Notes: a model not told the origin generated them from the letters alone. A DNA stretch of 64,000 nt from Paenibacillus taihuensis (GCF_003386535.1 NZ_QTTN01000001.1:124001-188000); one strand, 5' to 3'; positions 17,691-27,509 are shown, counted from the stretch's first letter. Translations and numbers: made by a program.

Positions 17691-18599
17691 CTAGAGAATG
17701 CGTTCCCCGAGCAGAGAGCCGATCAGCTCGACGGCGAGCCTTGCCGTTCTCCCGCTCGGATCAAGCAGCGGATTCACCTCAACGACGTCGGCGGAGGTGA
17801 CGCGGCCGCAATCATAGAGCATCTCCATCGCCAGATGAGCTTCGCGGTAGTTCAATCCGCCCCGGACTGGAGTCCCGGTTCCTGGCGCCTCGCCGGGATC
17901 GACGCTATCGATGTCGAAGCTGACGTGGATGCCTTCGGAACCATACGAGGCGATGGCGATAGCTCGCTCCATTACTCGGGCCATGCCGATACGGTCGATA
18001 TCATGCATCGTGAAGCAGGTGATGCCGCTGCCGTAGATATTCCGTTTCTCGCCTTCATCAAGCTCGCGGCTGCCGACGAGGACGACGCGCTTGGATTGCA
18101 GCTTCGGATTTACGCCGCACAAGCCGGTGAATCGTCCATCGCCAAGGCCGAGGCAGGCTGCGAGCGCCATGCCGTGTATATTGCCGGAAGGTGTCGTTTT
18201 GGGCGTATTCATGTCGGCATGTGCATCGATCCAGATGACGCCTAACTGCTGGATATGCTGCGTCAAGCCGGCAATCGTACCGATAGAGATGCTGTGGTCG
18301 CCGCCGATCGTCAGCGGGAAGGCGCCGTTCTTCGCGATCGCATGGACCGCTTCGGCGACGTCCTCGCTCATCGTAAGAACACGGCCCCAATTGTGCATCC
18401 GTTCCATGGAACGGCGGTCTCTGGATAGCTTTTGCCATTCAAAAGGAGGATGCAGTGTACCCGTTCTCTTCAGCAGCTTCAGCTTCTCCATCAGCCCTGC
18501 CTGCAAGACAGCTTGCGGCCCGCCTTCAGCGCCAGGGCGGCTTGCTCCGTAATGGAACGGAACGGGAAGGACGGTGACCGGCTGCCGATGTTTGCTCAT
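17691..18599 (-). CDS. rocF: arginase (ureohydrolase family)
   Basis: A 302-residue Mn2+ enzyme that hydrolyses arginine to ornithine and urea. All metal-binding motifs are present: GGDH (99-102), DAHADMN (125-131) with SGNIHGMALA following, and SFDIDSVDP near residue 223. The length and the SGNIHGM context match bacterial arginases rather than agmatinases. The ATG is preceded on the minus strand by AGGAGGAA-like bases. It is isolated from other roc genes and convergent with the opp operon. It may feed on arginine released from imported peptides; that is an inference. Confidence 0.9.
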   Translation of the reverse strand: MSKHRQPVTVLPVPFHYGASRPGAEGGPQAVLQAGLMEKLKLLKRTGTLHPPFEWQKLSRDRRSMERMHNWGRVLTMSEDVAEAVHAIAKNGAFPLTIGGDHSISIGTIAGLTQHIQQLGVIWIDAHADMNTPKTTPSGNIHGMALAACLGLGDGRFTGLCGVNPKLQSKRVVLVGSRELDEGEKRNIYGSGITCFTMHDIDRIGMARVMERAIAIASYGSEGIHVSFDIDSVDPGEAPGTGTPVRGGLNYREAHLAMEMLYDCGRVTSADVVEVNPLLDPSGRTARLAVELIGSLLGERIL

Positions 18600-18775
18600 G
18601 TGAAATTCCTCCTTGTGTCACGACATGCAGTCTATTCGTTTATATATAGACGCGAAGGCGGGAGGTCATGACAAACATGCGCGCAGATCATGTGAATCCT
18701 TTAAAATAGACGAGGAAATATGTTACGATACTACGTAGGAATTGGCAGCAGGAATGAAAGGGGCTTTGAGCAGCT

Positions 18776-19372
18776 TTGAGAGTAATTGCAGGCTCGGCGA
18801 AAGGCCGGTCTTTAAAAGCGGTGCCGGGAAAGAATACGAGACCGACAACCGATAAAGTAAAAGAAGCGATATTCAGTATGATTGGCCCATTCTTCGACGG
18901 AGGTTTGGTGCTCGATCTGTTCGCCGGTACAGGCGGGTTAGGCATCGAGTCGCTGAGCAGAGGGATGGATCGCGGAGTGTTCGTTGATCTGGACGGCGGC
19001 AGCATCGAGGTGATCAAGCAGAACGTCCAAGCGGCAGGCGTGTCGGAAAATGCGGAAATTTATCGCACGGAAGCACTTCGGGCCGTGAAGGCACTGGCGA
19101 AGCGAGGGCTTCAGTTCCAGCTTGTGTTTCTGGATCCGCCTTATCGAATGAAAGAGATGGATACGCTCATTAGCGAGCTTGCAGAACGCAATTTGCTGGC
19201 GCCTCGTGCCAAGATCGTCGTCGAGCACGATGCCGAGCATATTTATCCGGAAGTGATGGATGGCTTCGTGCAGCTCCGGCGTTCGCAGTATGGCGATACA
19301 GCTGTAACCATTTATCGTTTTGGTGCCTCTGAAGTAGAGCCAGGCGAAGAAATGAATGAAGCAAACAATTGA
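18776..19372 (+). CDS. rsmD: 16S rRNA (guanine966-N2)-methyltransferase RsmD
   Basis: A 198-residue SAM-dependent methyltransferase that modifies G966 of 16S rRNA. The N terminus [17 protein letters not shown] and [16 protein letters not shown] are diagnostic. The SAM motif [10 protein letters not shown] is at 47-56 and the catalytic N6/N2-type motif DPPY at 120-123. The start is TTG (18776) preceded by GAAAGGGG. It is followed immediately by coaD, as in many Bacillota (ylbH-coaD). Confidence 0.92.
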   Translation: MRVIAGSAKGRSLKAVPGKNTRPTTDKVKEAIFSMIGPFFDGGLVLDLFAGTGGLGIESLSRGMDRGVFVDLDGGSIEVIKQNVQAAGVSENAEIYRTEALRAVKALAKRGLQFQLVFLDPPYRMKEMDTLISELAERNLLAPRAKIVVEHDAEHIYPEVMDGFVQLRRSQYGDTAVTIYRFGASEVEPGEEMNEANN

Positions 19373-19413
19373 TGGCGAGTAAAAAGCCAACTGTACATAT
19401 GGAGGCTATGAAT

Positions 19414-19926
19414 ATGACAGCAACAACGAGAACACCCGGCCAGAGAGTTGCCGTATATCCGGGCAGCTTCGACCCAGTAACTTGCGGGCATGTGGACATC
19501 ATACACCGCGCTGCCAAGCAGTTTGATCACTTAATCGTCGCTGTGCTCAACAATACGAGCAAGAATCCGCTCTTCTCCGTTGAAGAACGCAAGGAACTGC
19601 TAAGGGAAGTGACGAAGGATCTTCCGAATGTGACCATTGACAGCTTCCGTGATTTGCTCGTCAATTTCATGCGTTCGAGAGATGCGCATGTCATCGTTAG
19701 AGGCATCCGTTCGGTTACGGATTTCGAATATGAGCTGCAGATGGCGTCGACGAACCATCAGCTGGATGGCGAGATCGAGACGATCTTCATGATGACGAAT
19801 CCGAAGTGGTCTTACCTTAGTTCCAGTATTGTAAAAGAAATCGCGCGTTTTAAAGGAAATGTGACGGATCTCGTACCGCCGGTCGTGGCAGAAGCGCTGG
19901 CAGGGAAGTTTGCAGACCGGGCTTAA
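19414..19926 (+). CDS. coaD: phosphopantetheine adenylyltransferase (PPAT)
   Basis: Transfers AMP from ATP to 4'-phosphopantetheine in coenzyme A synthesis. The nucleotidyltransferase motif [16 protein letters not shown] is near the start, with the catalytic (T/H)xGH represented by TCGH. Other motifs are [27 protein letters not shown] and the ISSS-like [10 protein letters not shown] place the start at ATG 19414, eight bases after GGAGG; ATG 19408 is an alternative, and the frame is open to 19369, where it touches the rsmD stop. The product has about 170 residues. It is convergent with ylbJ. Confidence 0.92.
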   Translation: MTATTRTPGQRVAVYPGSFDPVTCGHVDIIHRAAKQFDHLIVAVLNNTSKNPLFSVEERKELLREVTKDLPNVTIDSFRDLLVNFMRSRDAHVIVRGIRSVTDFEYELQMASTNHQLDGEIETIFMMTNPKWSYLSSSIVKEIARFKGNVTDLVPPVVAEALAGKFADRA

Positions 19927-21134
19927 CGTGAGATATGCCTTCCCGATGTTCCCGCTATGGCAGCGGAGAGCGTAATGAGCACGGAAACGGCGAATAAGAA
20001 GCCAATCAGCAGAACAGGCGTATACGGCCAAAGGGAATGCAGATCGCCAGCGCGAATCGATGCAGCCGTGGCAGCGCCTGTTTTTTCTGTCTGCGAGAAG
20101 GTCGGTGCGGATGACGGTATTATATACTGCAGCAGCTTGCCTGCGGGTTTCCACGCGAGCAGCGTGATGAAGAAGGCGAGCAGGCTTTGAACAAGCCTAG
20201 CTGCAGCAAGACGGGCGAGCGATAATCCGGTGTCCGCGAGCATGCTGCCTGCTTGTAAGAGAGCGCTAAGGCCGCTCCAGCTTAGTACAGCTGCAGCACA
20301 TGCGGCTGTCCACGGAACGCCACCTGCGAACTTCGTTGTCGCGGCAGCGTATACCCCGATATGGCTCTCCAGGAAGGCCGGGAGCAAGAAGGCGGGAATC
20401 CGCTCAGGCATCAATGGCTGCAAGAGTCGAACGAGGACGGCTGCGAAAATCATGAAGCCGCCGATGGCCATCAGCTTGTAGACGGAGACGACGACGGCGT
20501 CGCCAAGCGCTTTGCCGAACGTGCGGCCGTCGCGTTTGCTGGCTGCCTGCATAGCCGCAGCTGCGCGTCGCAGAACTGAAGTAGGCGCTGGCTGTTCTTT
20601 GTTGTCGCCGCGTGTTGGCGCTGGAGCAGACGCTGACGAGAAGTGGGCGGTGATGAACGAGGTGAGAACGGCCGAGATCCACACCGCAGCGGCAATTGCC
20701 GCGCCGAGCTCGGGGCGGTGGAGAAAGCCGGAGCCGACGACGAGCAGCATGAACAACGGGCTTGGCATATGCGAGAGCGAGAGCAGCCGCTGTCCTTCGG
20801 CGACGGTCACGGACTTGCTGCGGCGCAGGGCAGCGACAGCTTCCGCGCCGAGCGGGAAGCCGCCTGTCCAACCAAGCGCCATTGCGATGCCGGATTCACC
20901 CGGCAGACGGAAGAGCCGGCGCATGAGCGGATGCAGCAGTGCGCCAAGGGCGTGAACGGCGCCGAAGGTGAGCATGAGCTCCAGCAAGGCGAGAAACGGC
21001 AGAAGACCGGGAAAGACAATATTCCACCAGACGGTCAAGCCTTGCAGAGAGGCTTGGAACGCTTCATCCGGGCGTAAAATGATGGAAGTTACGAGAAGGA
21101 TCGATAAGCAAGCGTACGTGATGGTGCGCGTCAT
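19923..21134 (-). CDS. ylbJ: sporulation integral membrane protein YlbJ
   Basis: A 403-residue, highly hydrophobic protein with nucleoside-recognition (Gate) domain features: [18 protein letters not shown] at the start, [13 protein letters not shown], and [19 protein letters not shown]. It occupies the position of Bacillus ylbJ, next to coaD and near tmcAL. In Bacillus, YlbJ is made under sigma-E in the mother cell and is needed for a resistant spore. Two Gate-like halves are visible, the second around residues 215-330. Its 3' end overlaps the coaD stop region. The coding DNA is notably GC-rich and gives long spurious ORFs on the other strand. Confidence 0.87.
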   Translation of the reverse strand: MTRTITYACLSILLVTSIILRPDEAFQASLQGLTVWWNIVFPGLLPFLALLELMLTFGAVHALGALLHPLMRRLFRLPGESGIAMALGWTGGFPLGAEAVAALRRSKSVTVAEGQRLLSLSHMPSPLFMLLVVGSGFLHRPELGAAIAAAVWISAVLTSFITAHFSSASAPAPTRGDNKEQPAPTSVLRRAAAAMQAASKRDGRTFGKALGDAVVVSVYKLMAIGGFMIFAAVLVRLLQPLMPERIPAFLLPAFLESHIGVYAAATTKFAGGVPWTAACAAAVLSWSGLSALLQAGSMLADTGLSLARLAAARLVQSLLAFFITLLAWKPAGKLLQYIIPSSAPTFSQTEKTGAATAASIRAGDLHSLWPYTPVLLIGFLFAVSVLITLSAAIAGTSGRHISR

Positions 21135-21157
21135 AGGAACTCACTCCATTGCTAGAG

Positions 21158-21219
21158 ATAGTGGCTCTGCTTGGTCCGGATAGTCGAAAGCGACTAGGCA
21201 GGACAAACAGAGCCACTAT
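21158..21219. repeat. 62-bp extended hairpin between ylbJ and tmcAL
   Basis: The outer arms ATAGTGGCTCTG and CAGAGCCACTAT (12 bp, perfect) enclose inner arms around TAGTCG-AAAG-CGACTA. There is no T run on either side, so it is not a classical terminator. Confidence 0.5.
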
Positions 21220-21263
21220 ATTGTTACGCTCGTCTTCATGGGGATAGACCAAGCCGATTACGA

Positions 21264-22511
21264 TTATCCAATCGTAATCGGTTTCTCGTAATAATCGCGG
21301 AAGAGATCGCGTGGTGAAGGATCTTGCCAGCCGAGCGCATACACCGAGGTCGCTTGGACATCAAGCGCCAAGTATGGGTCATCGTGCTGCGAGCGAGCGG
21401 CGCTCATCAAGATCGGCAGCTTCGCCGACTTGCGCATGCGCTTCAGCAGCTCTTGACCGCGCGGAGTGAAGCCTAGCACGCGGATATATTGGATGCCATC
21501 GCGAAGACGCTCGCGCGACAGCAGTTCCTTGGAGTGCCCAAGCAGCACGGCTAGCAAGGCGCGCTGGAGCTTCGTGCGCGTGTAGCGCTTCGTCTTCAGT
21601 GCGCCTAGCAGCGTCTCGAAATCAAGAGCAGCAAGCTCGGGAAGCAATTTCTTGATTCGATGCTCCAGTCCTTCGCTCATCTCATAATAGTGCTCAAGCT
21701 GCTCTGCGGGCTCGCTCACGAGCTTATGTATTAGTGTAGGCGCATACTGTGCCCAGCTATTGCGACCGCGTCCCAGCGCATGATCGCGCAGGAGCAGCTC
21801 CAGCGTCGAAGCAGGGACGTAAGGGGCTGCATCGGCAGGCGTCCCAGCCTCGCCGACGACAAGCCCGCGTATCGCCGTTGCGCTCGCAATCTGCGCATCG
21901 GTGATGCTGGTCTGCGAGTAGCCGGCCTTCTCGCGGCGCAGCGTGAAAGGCTTGATCGCGCTGCCAAGCCGCTCCAGCGCGAGCAGGTAATGCAGCCCAA
22001 GCGTATTGTTGGGCTGCGCAAGCGGAAACGCGGCCGCCTCGGCATCGCCCGCGGCCAGCATAAACTGGCGGACGGCTTCGCTATATGCAGCCGGATAGCT
22101 CACGCCGCCGCGAAGGCAATCCGCCATGAGCCCCTCGAATGCTGCGGGCTCATGCGCGAGCTGCCGGGCAACCCGCTGAAGCGGCCGGATGTCGCCGGAC
22201 TCGCTGCCGAAGCAGAGCGCGTCTACGACGCCTGTCGCTTCCAGCAGCGCCACGGCGCCGAAGCCGAACCATTCCGCCGCCTGCGTCGAATAGGCGACGG
22301 GCAGCTCGATGACAACGTCGCAGCCGCCTCGCAGCGCCATCTCGGCGCGCGTCCACTTGTTCAGCAGCGCCGGCTCCCCGCGCTGCAGGAAATGGCCGCT
22401 CATCACGGCGACGACCGCGTCGCTGTCCGTTATTTTCAGCGATTGCTGCAAATGATAATGATGACCGTTATGAAATGGGTTATACTCGACAATAAGCCCA
22501 ACTGTTCGCAT
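21264..22511 (-). CDS. tmcAL: tRNA(Met) cytidine acetate ligase TmcAL (YlbM)
   Basis: The start is the ATG at 22511 after GGAGG; the frame is open to 22562, but that extension lacks the motif. The product (415 residues) begins RTVGLIVEYNPFHNGHHYHL, the nucleotidyltransferase HxGH motif of the family. It continues with VVAVMSGHFLQRGEPAL and PAVYS-like ELPVAYSTQAAEWFGFGAV. TmcAL uses acetate and ATP to make N4-acetylcytidine at the elongator tRNA-Met wobble base. It is divergent from yceD-rpmF as in Bacillus (ylbM-ylbN-rpmF). The DNA is GC-rich. Confidence 0.92.
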   Translation of the reverse strand: MRTVGLIVEYNPFHNGHHYHLQQSLKITDSDAVVAVMSGHFLQRGEPALLNKWTRAEMALRGGCDVVIELPVAYSTQAAEWFGFGAVALLEATGVVDALCFGSESGDIRPLQRVARQLAHEPAAFEGLMADCLRGGVSYPAAYSEAVRQFMLAAGDAEAAAFPLAQPNNTLGLHYLLALERLGSAIKPFTLRREKAGYSQTSITDAQIASATAIRGLVVGEAGTPADAAPYVPASTLELLLRDHALGRGRNSWAQYAPTLIHKLVSEPAEQLEHYYEMSEGLEHRIKKLLPELAALDFETLLGALKTKRYTRTKLQRALLAVLLGHSKELLSRERLRDGIQYIRVLGFTPRGQELLKRMRKSAKLPILMSAARSQHDDPYLALDVQATSVYALGWQDPSPRDLFRDYYEKPITIG

Positions 22512-22587
22512 TGCGAATCCTCCGACATGTGATATGATATTGTCTTGACCGTTTTTGCTCATTCCATAATATCATGCAGTGAAAATG

Positions 22588-22617
22588 TTGACAAAACGAT
22601 TCAATACTCGATATAAT
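22588..22617 (+). promoter_or_regulatory. sigma-A promoter of yceD-rpmF
   Basis: Consensus TTGACA (22588-22593) and TATAAT (22612-22617) have an 18-base spacer, 27 bases before the yceD ATG. Confidence 0.75.
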
Positions 22618-22643
22618 AAACTTTGTTTGTTTGGAGTGATCGT

Positions 22644-23147
22644 ATGGAGATTAATGTTCGCGAATTAGCATCCAAAGGATTGAAAGTTCCTTATCATTCA
22701 AGCTTAGACACCGACTGGCTGAAGCAAGTTCGTAAAGACATCATCAGTACGAGCCCTATGGAAGTCAAGATGACCGCTTGGGGTGAAGACGCTGTTGCCC
22801 ATGTGGAGGGCGAAGTGTCCGTCGATGCTGATCTTGCGTGCTCACGGTGTTTGGAGCCGACACATACGCATGTTGTCGTTCCGTTTCATGAGCGATTCAA
22901 GCCGGCTGCGAAGCTGACTGGCGATGAAGAAGAGGACATCATTCCGGTGGAGGAAGACAAGCTTGATCTTGAGCCTTTTCTTGAAGAGATGCTCATGCTC
23001 GCATTGCCTTTCGTTCCGCTTTGTAAAGAAGACTGCAAGGGTCTTTGCCACTCCTGTGGCACGAACTTAAACGAGCAAAATTGCGGGTGTCAGACCGATC
23101 GGATTGATCCAAGACTCGCCGCCTTGAAAGATTTGTTCAAAGAGTAA
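22644..23147 (+). CDS. yceD: YceD/DUF177 family zinc-ribbon-like protein
   Basis: The ATG at 22644 follows TTGGAGTGATC; the upstream extension to 22623 is unlikely. The 167-residue protein has a CSRC pair at 66/69. Its C-terminal region [23 protein letters not shown] has the GLCP/GLC-cluster of the family. The DUF177 family is almost always encoded just before rpmF and has been linked to ribosome/23S rRNA accumulation in plants and bacteria; the biochemical role is not settled. It is co-transcribed with rpmF from the consensus promoter at 22588. Confidence 0.87.
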   Translation: MEINVRELASKGLKVPYHSSLDTDWLKQVRKDIISTSPMEVKMTAWGEDAVAHVEGEVSVDADLACSRCLEPTHTHVVVPFHERFKPAAKLTGDEEEDIIPVEEDKLDLEPFLEEMLMLALPFVPLCKEDCKGLCHSCGTNLNEQNCGCQTDRIDPRLAALKDLFKE

Positions 23148-23188
23148 GTGAAAGTAGCTGGCCGAATTCTGTTAAGGAGGTGGGAAAC

Positions 23189-23362
23189 ATGGCAGTACCA
23201 CAACGTAGAACGTCCAAAACACGTCGTGACAAACGCCGCACGCATTTCAAACTGGCGGTGCCAGGTATGGTTAAATGCGAGCAATGCGGAGAGTTGAAAT
23301 TGGCTCACCGTGTGTGCAAAGTTTGCGGAACATACAAAGCAAGAGAGATCATCAAGCAATAG
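23189..23362 (+). CDS. rpmF: 50S ribosomal protein L32 (zinc-binding form)
   Basis: The start ATG at 23189 follows GGAGGTGGG. The 57-residue protein [19 protein letters not shown] is a classic L32. Two CxxC pairs (CEQC and CKVC) show that this is the Zn-containing form. It is the second gene after yceD and is followed by a terminator. Confidence 0.96.
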   Translation: MAVPQRRTSKTRRDKRRTHFKLAVPGMVKCEQCGELKLAHRVCKVCGTYKAREIIKQ

Positions 23363-23375
23363 TTTTAAGTGCATA

Positions 23376-23411
23376 ATAGTACTTCATCCCGTGATGAAGT
23401 GCTATTTTTTT
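23376..23411 (+). terminator. Rho-independent terminator after rpmF
   Basis: The stem TAGTACTTCATC / GATGAAGTGCTA (one G-T pair) is followed by seven Ts. Confidence 0.85.
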
Positions 23412-23519
23412 GTTCATTTGTCCGGAGGGATACCCCGTGGTGCGGAGTGCTGATGAGAAGGCTAATGTGCCTAATTAGGCGGCTGAATATTGCGCGATGC
23501 CGTTTTCTTCTATATACTA

Positions 23520-23536
23520 TTAGTACCTGGTTATAA
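23520..23536 (+). promoter_or_regulatory. FapR operator upstream of fapR
   Basis: TTAGTACCTGGTTATAA matches the known FapR box (TTAGTACCTRGTACTAA) in most positions. It overlaps a TATAAT -10 element at 23532-23537, 62 bases before the fapR start. This implies autoregulation of the whole fapR-plsX-fab transcript by malonyl-CoA, as established in Bacillus. Confidence 0.82.
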
Positions 23537-23597
23537 TAGCTGATTTTAATGGTGTATGATTATAAGCAGAAGTACATACTTAGAACATTAGGCAAAG

Positions 23598-24215
23598 GTG
23601 GTGCGGACCATCGAACGTCTTCCGAAAAAACAGCGACATCAGCTGCTGCAAAGTCTGATCGAAGACAATCCGTTCATTACGGATCAGGAGCTGACACGTC
23701 AATTGAAGGTTAGTATTCAAACGGTGCGGCTGGATCGGTTAGAGCTCGGCATTCCCGAGCTGCGGGAACGAATGAAGTTAATGGCGGAACGTTCGTATGA
23801 CCCCGTCCGTTCACTGCCGCTGCATGAGGTAATCGGGGATATTGTAGATTTGCAGCTGGATCACAGCGGCATCTCGCTTTTTGAAATTAAGGAAGAGCAT
23901 GTATTTTCAAGAACCGGCATTGCCCGCGGACATCATGTTTTTGCCCAGGCGAACTCACTCGCGGTTGCAGTTATTAACGACGAGATTGCGCTCACGGCAA
24001 CAGCAGACATCAGGTTCGTGCGCTCAGTGCAGCTAGGAGAGAAATGCATTGCGAAAGCATATGTGCGTTCAGGCTCCGGCGGCCGCAGCAAAGCGAAGGT
24101 AGAAGTTTGTTCCTATGTAGGCGACGAGATGGTGTTCCAAGGCCATTTTGTCATCTATCGTTCCGCAGGCGAGCCGGTTATAGAGGGAGGAATGGATGGT
24201 GCGGATCGCAATTGA
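23598..24215 (+). CDS. fapR: FapR, malonyl-CoA-responsive repressor of fatty acid and phospholipid synthesis
   Basis: A 205-residue repressor. The N-terminal DeoR-like HTH reads [35 protein letters not shown] linker helix follows, then a hot-dog (thioesterase-like) effector domain, including [19 protein letters not shown], that binds malonyl-CoA. The start is a GTG (23598 or 23601) after AAAGG; the exact residue is uncertain. It overlaps plsX by 20 bases. Its own operator lies upstream, so it should control this operon by feedback. Confidence 0.93.
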   Translation: MVRTIERLPKKQRHQLLQSLIEDNPFITDQELTRQLKVSIQTVRLDRLELGIPELRERMKLMAERSYDPVRSLPLHEVIGDIVDLQLDHSGISLFEIKEEHVFSRTGIARGHHVFAQANSLAVAVINDEIALTATADIRFVRSVQLGEKCIAKAYVRSGSGGRSKAKVEVCSYVGDEMVFQGHFVIYRSAGEPVIEGGMDGADRN

Positions 24216-25188
24216 CGCGATGGGTGGCGACCATGCCCCTTCACTAATCGTGCAAGGCGCAGTCGAAGCGGCACTGGAATGGCCGGAGCTCCAAATTAAG
24301 CTAGTTGGAGATACGGCACAGATTGAGAAGCATCTTGGCGCAAAGAAGCCTTCCAATATTGAAATTATTCATGCGGATGATGTCATTGGGCCCGATGATG
24401 AGCCGGTTAAAGCCGTACGCCGGAAGAAAAGTTCTTCGATGGTGATGGCAGGCCAGCTTGTACGGGAAGGTCATGCGGAAGCGATGCTTTCGGCAGGCAA
24501 TACCGGCGCGCTGATGACGACAGGGTTGCTCGTCGTTGGACGGATGGAAGGCATGGAGCGCCCGGCGCTCGTAACGATGCTGCCGACGATGGACGATGTC
24601 GGTTGTCTTGCGCTGGATCTGGGCGCGAATATGGATGCGAAGCCGGAGCATCTGCTTCAGTATGCCATTATGGGAAGTATTTATCGCAGTAAAATGAACG
24701 GCATGGAGAAGCCCCGCGTCGGACTGCTTAATGTCGGAACAGAGGCGATGAAAGGTAATGAGCTGACGAAGGCGGCTTACGAGCTGATGGATTCGGCGCC
24801 GATTAACTTCATTGGCAATGTGGAAGCGCGTGATGTGCTTCTTCGCAATTGCGACGTGCTTATCTGTGACGGCTTTGCCGGCAATATTATGCTGAAAGCG
24901 ATGGAAGGTACTGCGGGGACGCTGTTCAAAGCTATCCGCGACGTCTTCTCAAGCAGCTTGCTGACGAAGCTTGCAGCAGCGCTCGTTTTGCCAAGGATGC
25001 GCCAGCTTCGCGGCAAAATGGATTATAAAGAGCATGGCGGCGCGCCGCTTCTTGGCGTTAACGGTCTTGTTGTGAAATGCCACGGCTCATCAGATGTGAA
25101 AGCAGTCAAAAATGCTGTACGGCAAGCGAAATTAGCCATTGAGAGCAATTTAATTTCGTCAATCGCAGCGGAAATTAGCAGGAAGTGA
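24196..25188 (+). CDS. plsX: phosphate acyltransferase PlsX
   Basis: A 330-residue enzyme that converts acyl-ACP to acyl-phosphate, the first step of phospholipid synthesis in Gram-positives. The N terminus [14 protein letters not shown] is diagnostic. [21 protein letters not shown] and [16 protein letters not shown] follow. The ATG at 24196 lies inside the fapR end and is preceded by GAGGGAGGAATGG. It stays in the classical fapR-plsX order; the next gene is fabH, with the start region overlapping its stop. Confidence 0.94.
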   Translation: MVRIAIDAMGGDHAPSLIVQGAVEAALEWPELQIKLVGDTAQIEKHLGAKKPSNIEIIHADDVIGPDDEPVKAVRRKKSSSMVMAGQLVREGHAEAMLSAGNTGALMTTGLLVVGRMEGMERPALVTMLPTMDDVGCLALDLGANMDAKPEHLLQYAIMGSIYRSKMNGMEKPRVGLLNVGTEAMKGNELTKAAYELMDSAPINFIGNVEARDVLLRNCDVLICDGFAGNIMLKAMEGTAGTLFKAIRDVFSSSLLTKLAAALVLPRMRQLRGKMDYKEHGGAPLLGVNGLVVKCHGSSDVKAVKNAVRQAKLAIESNLISSIAAEISRK

Positions 25189-25196
25189 GTGGGACT

Positions 25197-26183
25197 ATGC
25201 AACTGAATCCCGTAGGCATTCTCGGCACAGGCAAATACGTGCCAGAGCGGATTTTGACGAATCAGGAATTGGAACAGATGGTGGAGACGAATGACGAGTG
25301 GATCGTATCGCGCACCGGCATGCGTGAGCGCCGGATCGCTGCTCCAGAGCAAGCAACGTCGGACCTCGCTCTCCATGCTTCGCAGGCTGCACTTGCGGCA
25401 GCGGGCATTACGGCAGAAGATCTTGATTTGATTATCGTAGCAACAATTACACCGGATATGTTCTTCCCGTCGACAGCTTGCTTGCTGCAGGATAAGCTCG
25501 GCGCGAAGAAAGCGGCTGCTTTTGACCTTTCGGCAGCATGCTCGGGCTTCATCTACGGTCTGGCAACAGCAACGAACATGATCGCAACCGGCATGTACAA
25601 CCATGTGCTCGTTGTCGGCGCGGAGACGCTGTCCCGCATTACGGATTATACAGACCGCAACACATGCATCCTGTTCGGCGATGGCGCTGGCGCGGTTGTG
25701 CTCGGCCAAGTGCAAGAAGGCCGCGGCTTCCTATCGTTCGAGCTTGGCGCTGACGGTTCAGGCGGCGAGCTGCTGAAAGTATGCGGCGGCGGTTCGCGTA
25801 TGCCTTCTACGCCGGAGAGCATCGAGAACAAGCATCACTTCATCTATATGGCGGGCAACGAAGTATTCAAATTCGCAGTTCGCATTATGGGCAATGCGGC
25901 TGAAGCAGCGCTTCGCAAAGCGGGTATCGATAAAACCGAAATTGATCTCCTCATTCCGCATCAAGCGAATATCCGGATCATTAACTCGGCGATGAATCGT
26001 CTCGATCTTCCGGCTGAGAAATGCATGATCAACCTTGATAAATACGGCAACGTTTCCGCGGCATCGATTCCGATCGCACTCGCAGAGGCAGTTGAACAGA
26101 ACCGCGTGAAAGAAGGCGACAAGCTGGTTATGGTCGGCTTCGGCGGCGGTTTGACTTGGGGCGCTTCCGTACTCATTTGGTAA
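25197..26183 (+). CDS. fabH: beta-ketoacyl-ACP synthase III (FabH)
   Basis: Condenses an acyl-CoA primer with malonyl-ACP to start fatty-acid synthesis. The active site is complete: Cys115 in LSAACSGFIYG, His in IPHQANIRI and Asn in KYGNVSAASIP. I take ATG 25197 as start; a GTG at 25185 overlapping the plsX stop (GTGA) is possible and adds four residues. In B. subtilis fabH is not in the fapR operon; here it sits between plsX and fabD. In branched-chain-rich Bacillota it prefers branched primers; that is family knowledge. Confidence 0.93.
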   Translation: MQLNPVGILGTGKYVPERILTNQELEQMVETNDEWIVSRTGMRERRIAAPEQATSDLALHASQAALAAAGITAEDLDLIIVATITPDMFFPSTACLLQDKLGAKKAAAFDLSAACSGFIYGLATATNMIATGMYNHVLVVGAETLSRITDYTDRNTCILFGDGAGAVVLGQVQEGRGFLSFELGADGSGGELLKVCGGGSRMPSTPESIENKHHFIYMAGNEVFKFAVRIMGNAAEAALRKAGIDKTEIDLLIPHQANIRIINSAMNRLDLPAEKCMINLDKYGNVSAASIPIALAEAVEQNRVKEGDKLVMVGFGGGLTWGASVLIW

Positions 26184-26239
26184 CTTATTCTTTCATTATA
26201 TAGTGTTATGATATTCAGTCGGTTCGGAGGTGCAATGGT

Positions 26240-27166
26240 TTGAGCAAAATCGCTTTTGTATTTCCAGGCCAAGGGGCGCAAGCCGTTGGCATGGGTAAAG
26301 ATGTTTACGAAGCTGTAGATGCTTCGCGCGCAATCATTGACGCAGCGGATCAAGCGCTCGGCTTTGCGCTTAGCGATATTATTTTTAACGGTCCGGAAGA
26401 GAAGCTGAAGCAAACAGCGAATACGCAGCCAGCATTGCTAGCTGTAAGCATCGCGCTGCTTGAAGCGTTGAAGGACCATGGTCTGAAGCCGGACTTCGTG
26501 GCAGGTCACAGTCTAGGCGAGTACAGCGCACTTGTGGCGGCTGGCTCACTTTCGTTCGAAGATGCAGTGCGCACGGTTCGTGCACGCGGCGAATTCATGG
26601 AGCAAGCGGTACCAAGCGGTCAAGGCGCAATGGCTGCAGTGCTAGGCGCAGAACGCGAAGCTCTGGCAGCTCTCTGCGCAAGTGTATCTGCGGAAGCAGG
26701 CGCAGTTGAACTCGCCAACGTAAACTGCCCGGGCCAAATCGTCGTATCTGGCACAGCGGCAGGCGTGCAGGGTGTCGTGGAGCGCGGCAAAGAAGCCGGC
26801 GCGAAGCGCGTTATTCCTCTCGAGGTAAGTGGCCCGTTCCACTCTTCTTTGATGAAACCAGCAGCAGAGAAGCTGGCAGAGGTTCTAGCTTCTGTTCAAG
26901 TGAGCGATGCAGCAGTACCGGTAATTGCAAACGTAACAGCGAAGCCGGTAACAAGTGCAGAAGAAATTCGCAGCTTGCTTGCGGAGCAAGTGTATTCCCC
27001 GGTTCAGTGGGAAGACAGCGTAAAGTATTTGATCGAGCAAGGTGTAGATACGTTTGTCGAGATCGGATCGGGCACGGTTCTAGCGGGCTTGATTAAGAAA
27101 ATTGACAAGTCGGTTAATATCATCTCGGTCAATAGCTTGGAAGCTCTCAAGGCAGTTGCTTTGTAA
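26240..27166 (+). CDS. fabD: malonyl-CoA:ACP transacylase (FabD)
   Basis: A 308-residue enzyme that loads malonyl onto ACP. The start is TTG after CGGAGGTGC. It has FVFPGQGAQAVGMGKD, the nucleophile elbow GHSLGEYSAL (Ser91), and the catalytic His in SGPFHSSLM. It is followed by a 511-base spacer before fabG instead of the usual tight coupling. Confidence 0.94.
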   Translation: MSKIAFVFPGQGAQAVGMGKDVYEAVDASRAIIDAADQALGFALSDIIFNGPEEKLKQTANTQPALLAVSIALLEALKDHGLKPDFVAGHSLGEYSALVAAGSLSFEDAVRTVRARGEFMEQAVPSGQGAMAAVLGAEREALAALCASVSAEAGAVELANVNCPGQIVVSGTAAGVQGVVERGKEAGAKRVIPLEVSGPFHSSLMKPAAEKLAEVLASVQVSDAAVPVIANVTAKPVTSAEEIRSLLAEQVYSPVQWEDSVKYLIEQGVDTFVEIGSGTVLAGLIKKIDKSVNIISVNSLEALKAVAL

Positions 27167-27181
27167 TCTTTTAGGTTTTTA

Positions 27182-27235
27182 CTTTTAGCACCGCAGGTGC
27201 GGGTTTGGCTTTTAGCACCGCAGGTGCGGGTTTGG
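27182..27235. repeat. perfect tandem duplication of a 27-bp unit
   Basis: Two identical units (27182-27208 and 27209-27235) each contain the hairpin GCACC-GCA-GGTGC. A partial third unit (CTTTTGCG) follows. Confidence 0.9.
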
Positions 27236-27366
27236 CTTTTGCGACGTTTAGGTGCCGGCAGGCACAAGCCGGCGCAAACGGCGACACTAACGTCGGCGGG
27301 ATAAGCCGCCGACCTAAGAAGCCAGCGGTAGGCGCAGGCTGTCCATGCTCTCGCACCAAATGTAAA

Positions 27367-27509
27367 GCGTGTCCCGCAAGGGAAAAAAACGAGCGGCAGC
27401 ACGCAGCATCGCACAACGCGCCTCAGTAAAGCGCCACGTTACGATGTGTCCCGCAAGTGACAACAGGTGGCTAAACGGCGCCCAACGTTAAGCGTGTCCC
27501 GCGAGGGAC
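27367..27509. repeat. three dispersed copies of a GTGTCCCGC hairpin motif
   Basis: The copies are at 27367-27383 (TCCC-GCAA-GGGA), 27445-27460 (one arm degenerate) and 27492-27509 (GTCCC-GCGA-GGGAC). Loops GCAA and GCGA are GNRA tetraloops. Copies 2 and 3 share an upstream CGTTA. Confidence 0.7.

Noticed and set aside
20512-22532. Long plus-strand ORFs (up to 250 codons) opposite ylbJ and tmcAL
   Set aside because: They lie opposite clearly recognisable genes in GC-rich DNA, where antisense frames stay open by chance. They lack ribosome-binding sites.
27004-27414. Antisense ORF with repeated AKPAPAVL units across the fabD-fabG spacer
   Set aside because: The protein repeat is only the translation of the 27-bp tandem duplication. 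It has no start signal, and it runs into the antisense of fabD.
27367-27509. CRISPR-like array
   Set aside because: Only three short, imperfect copies with unequal spacing (about 77 and 48 bases) and no cas genes.
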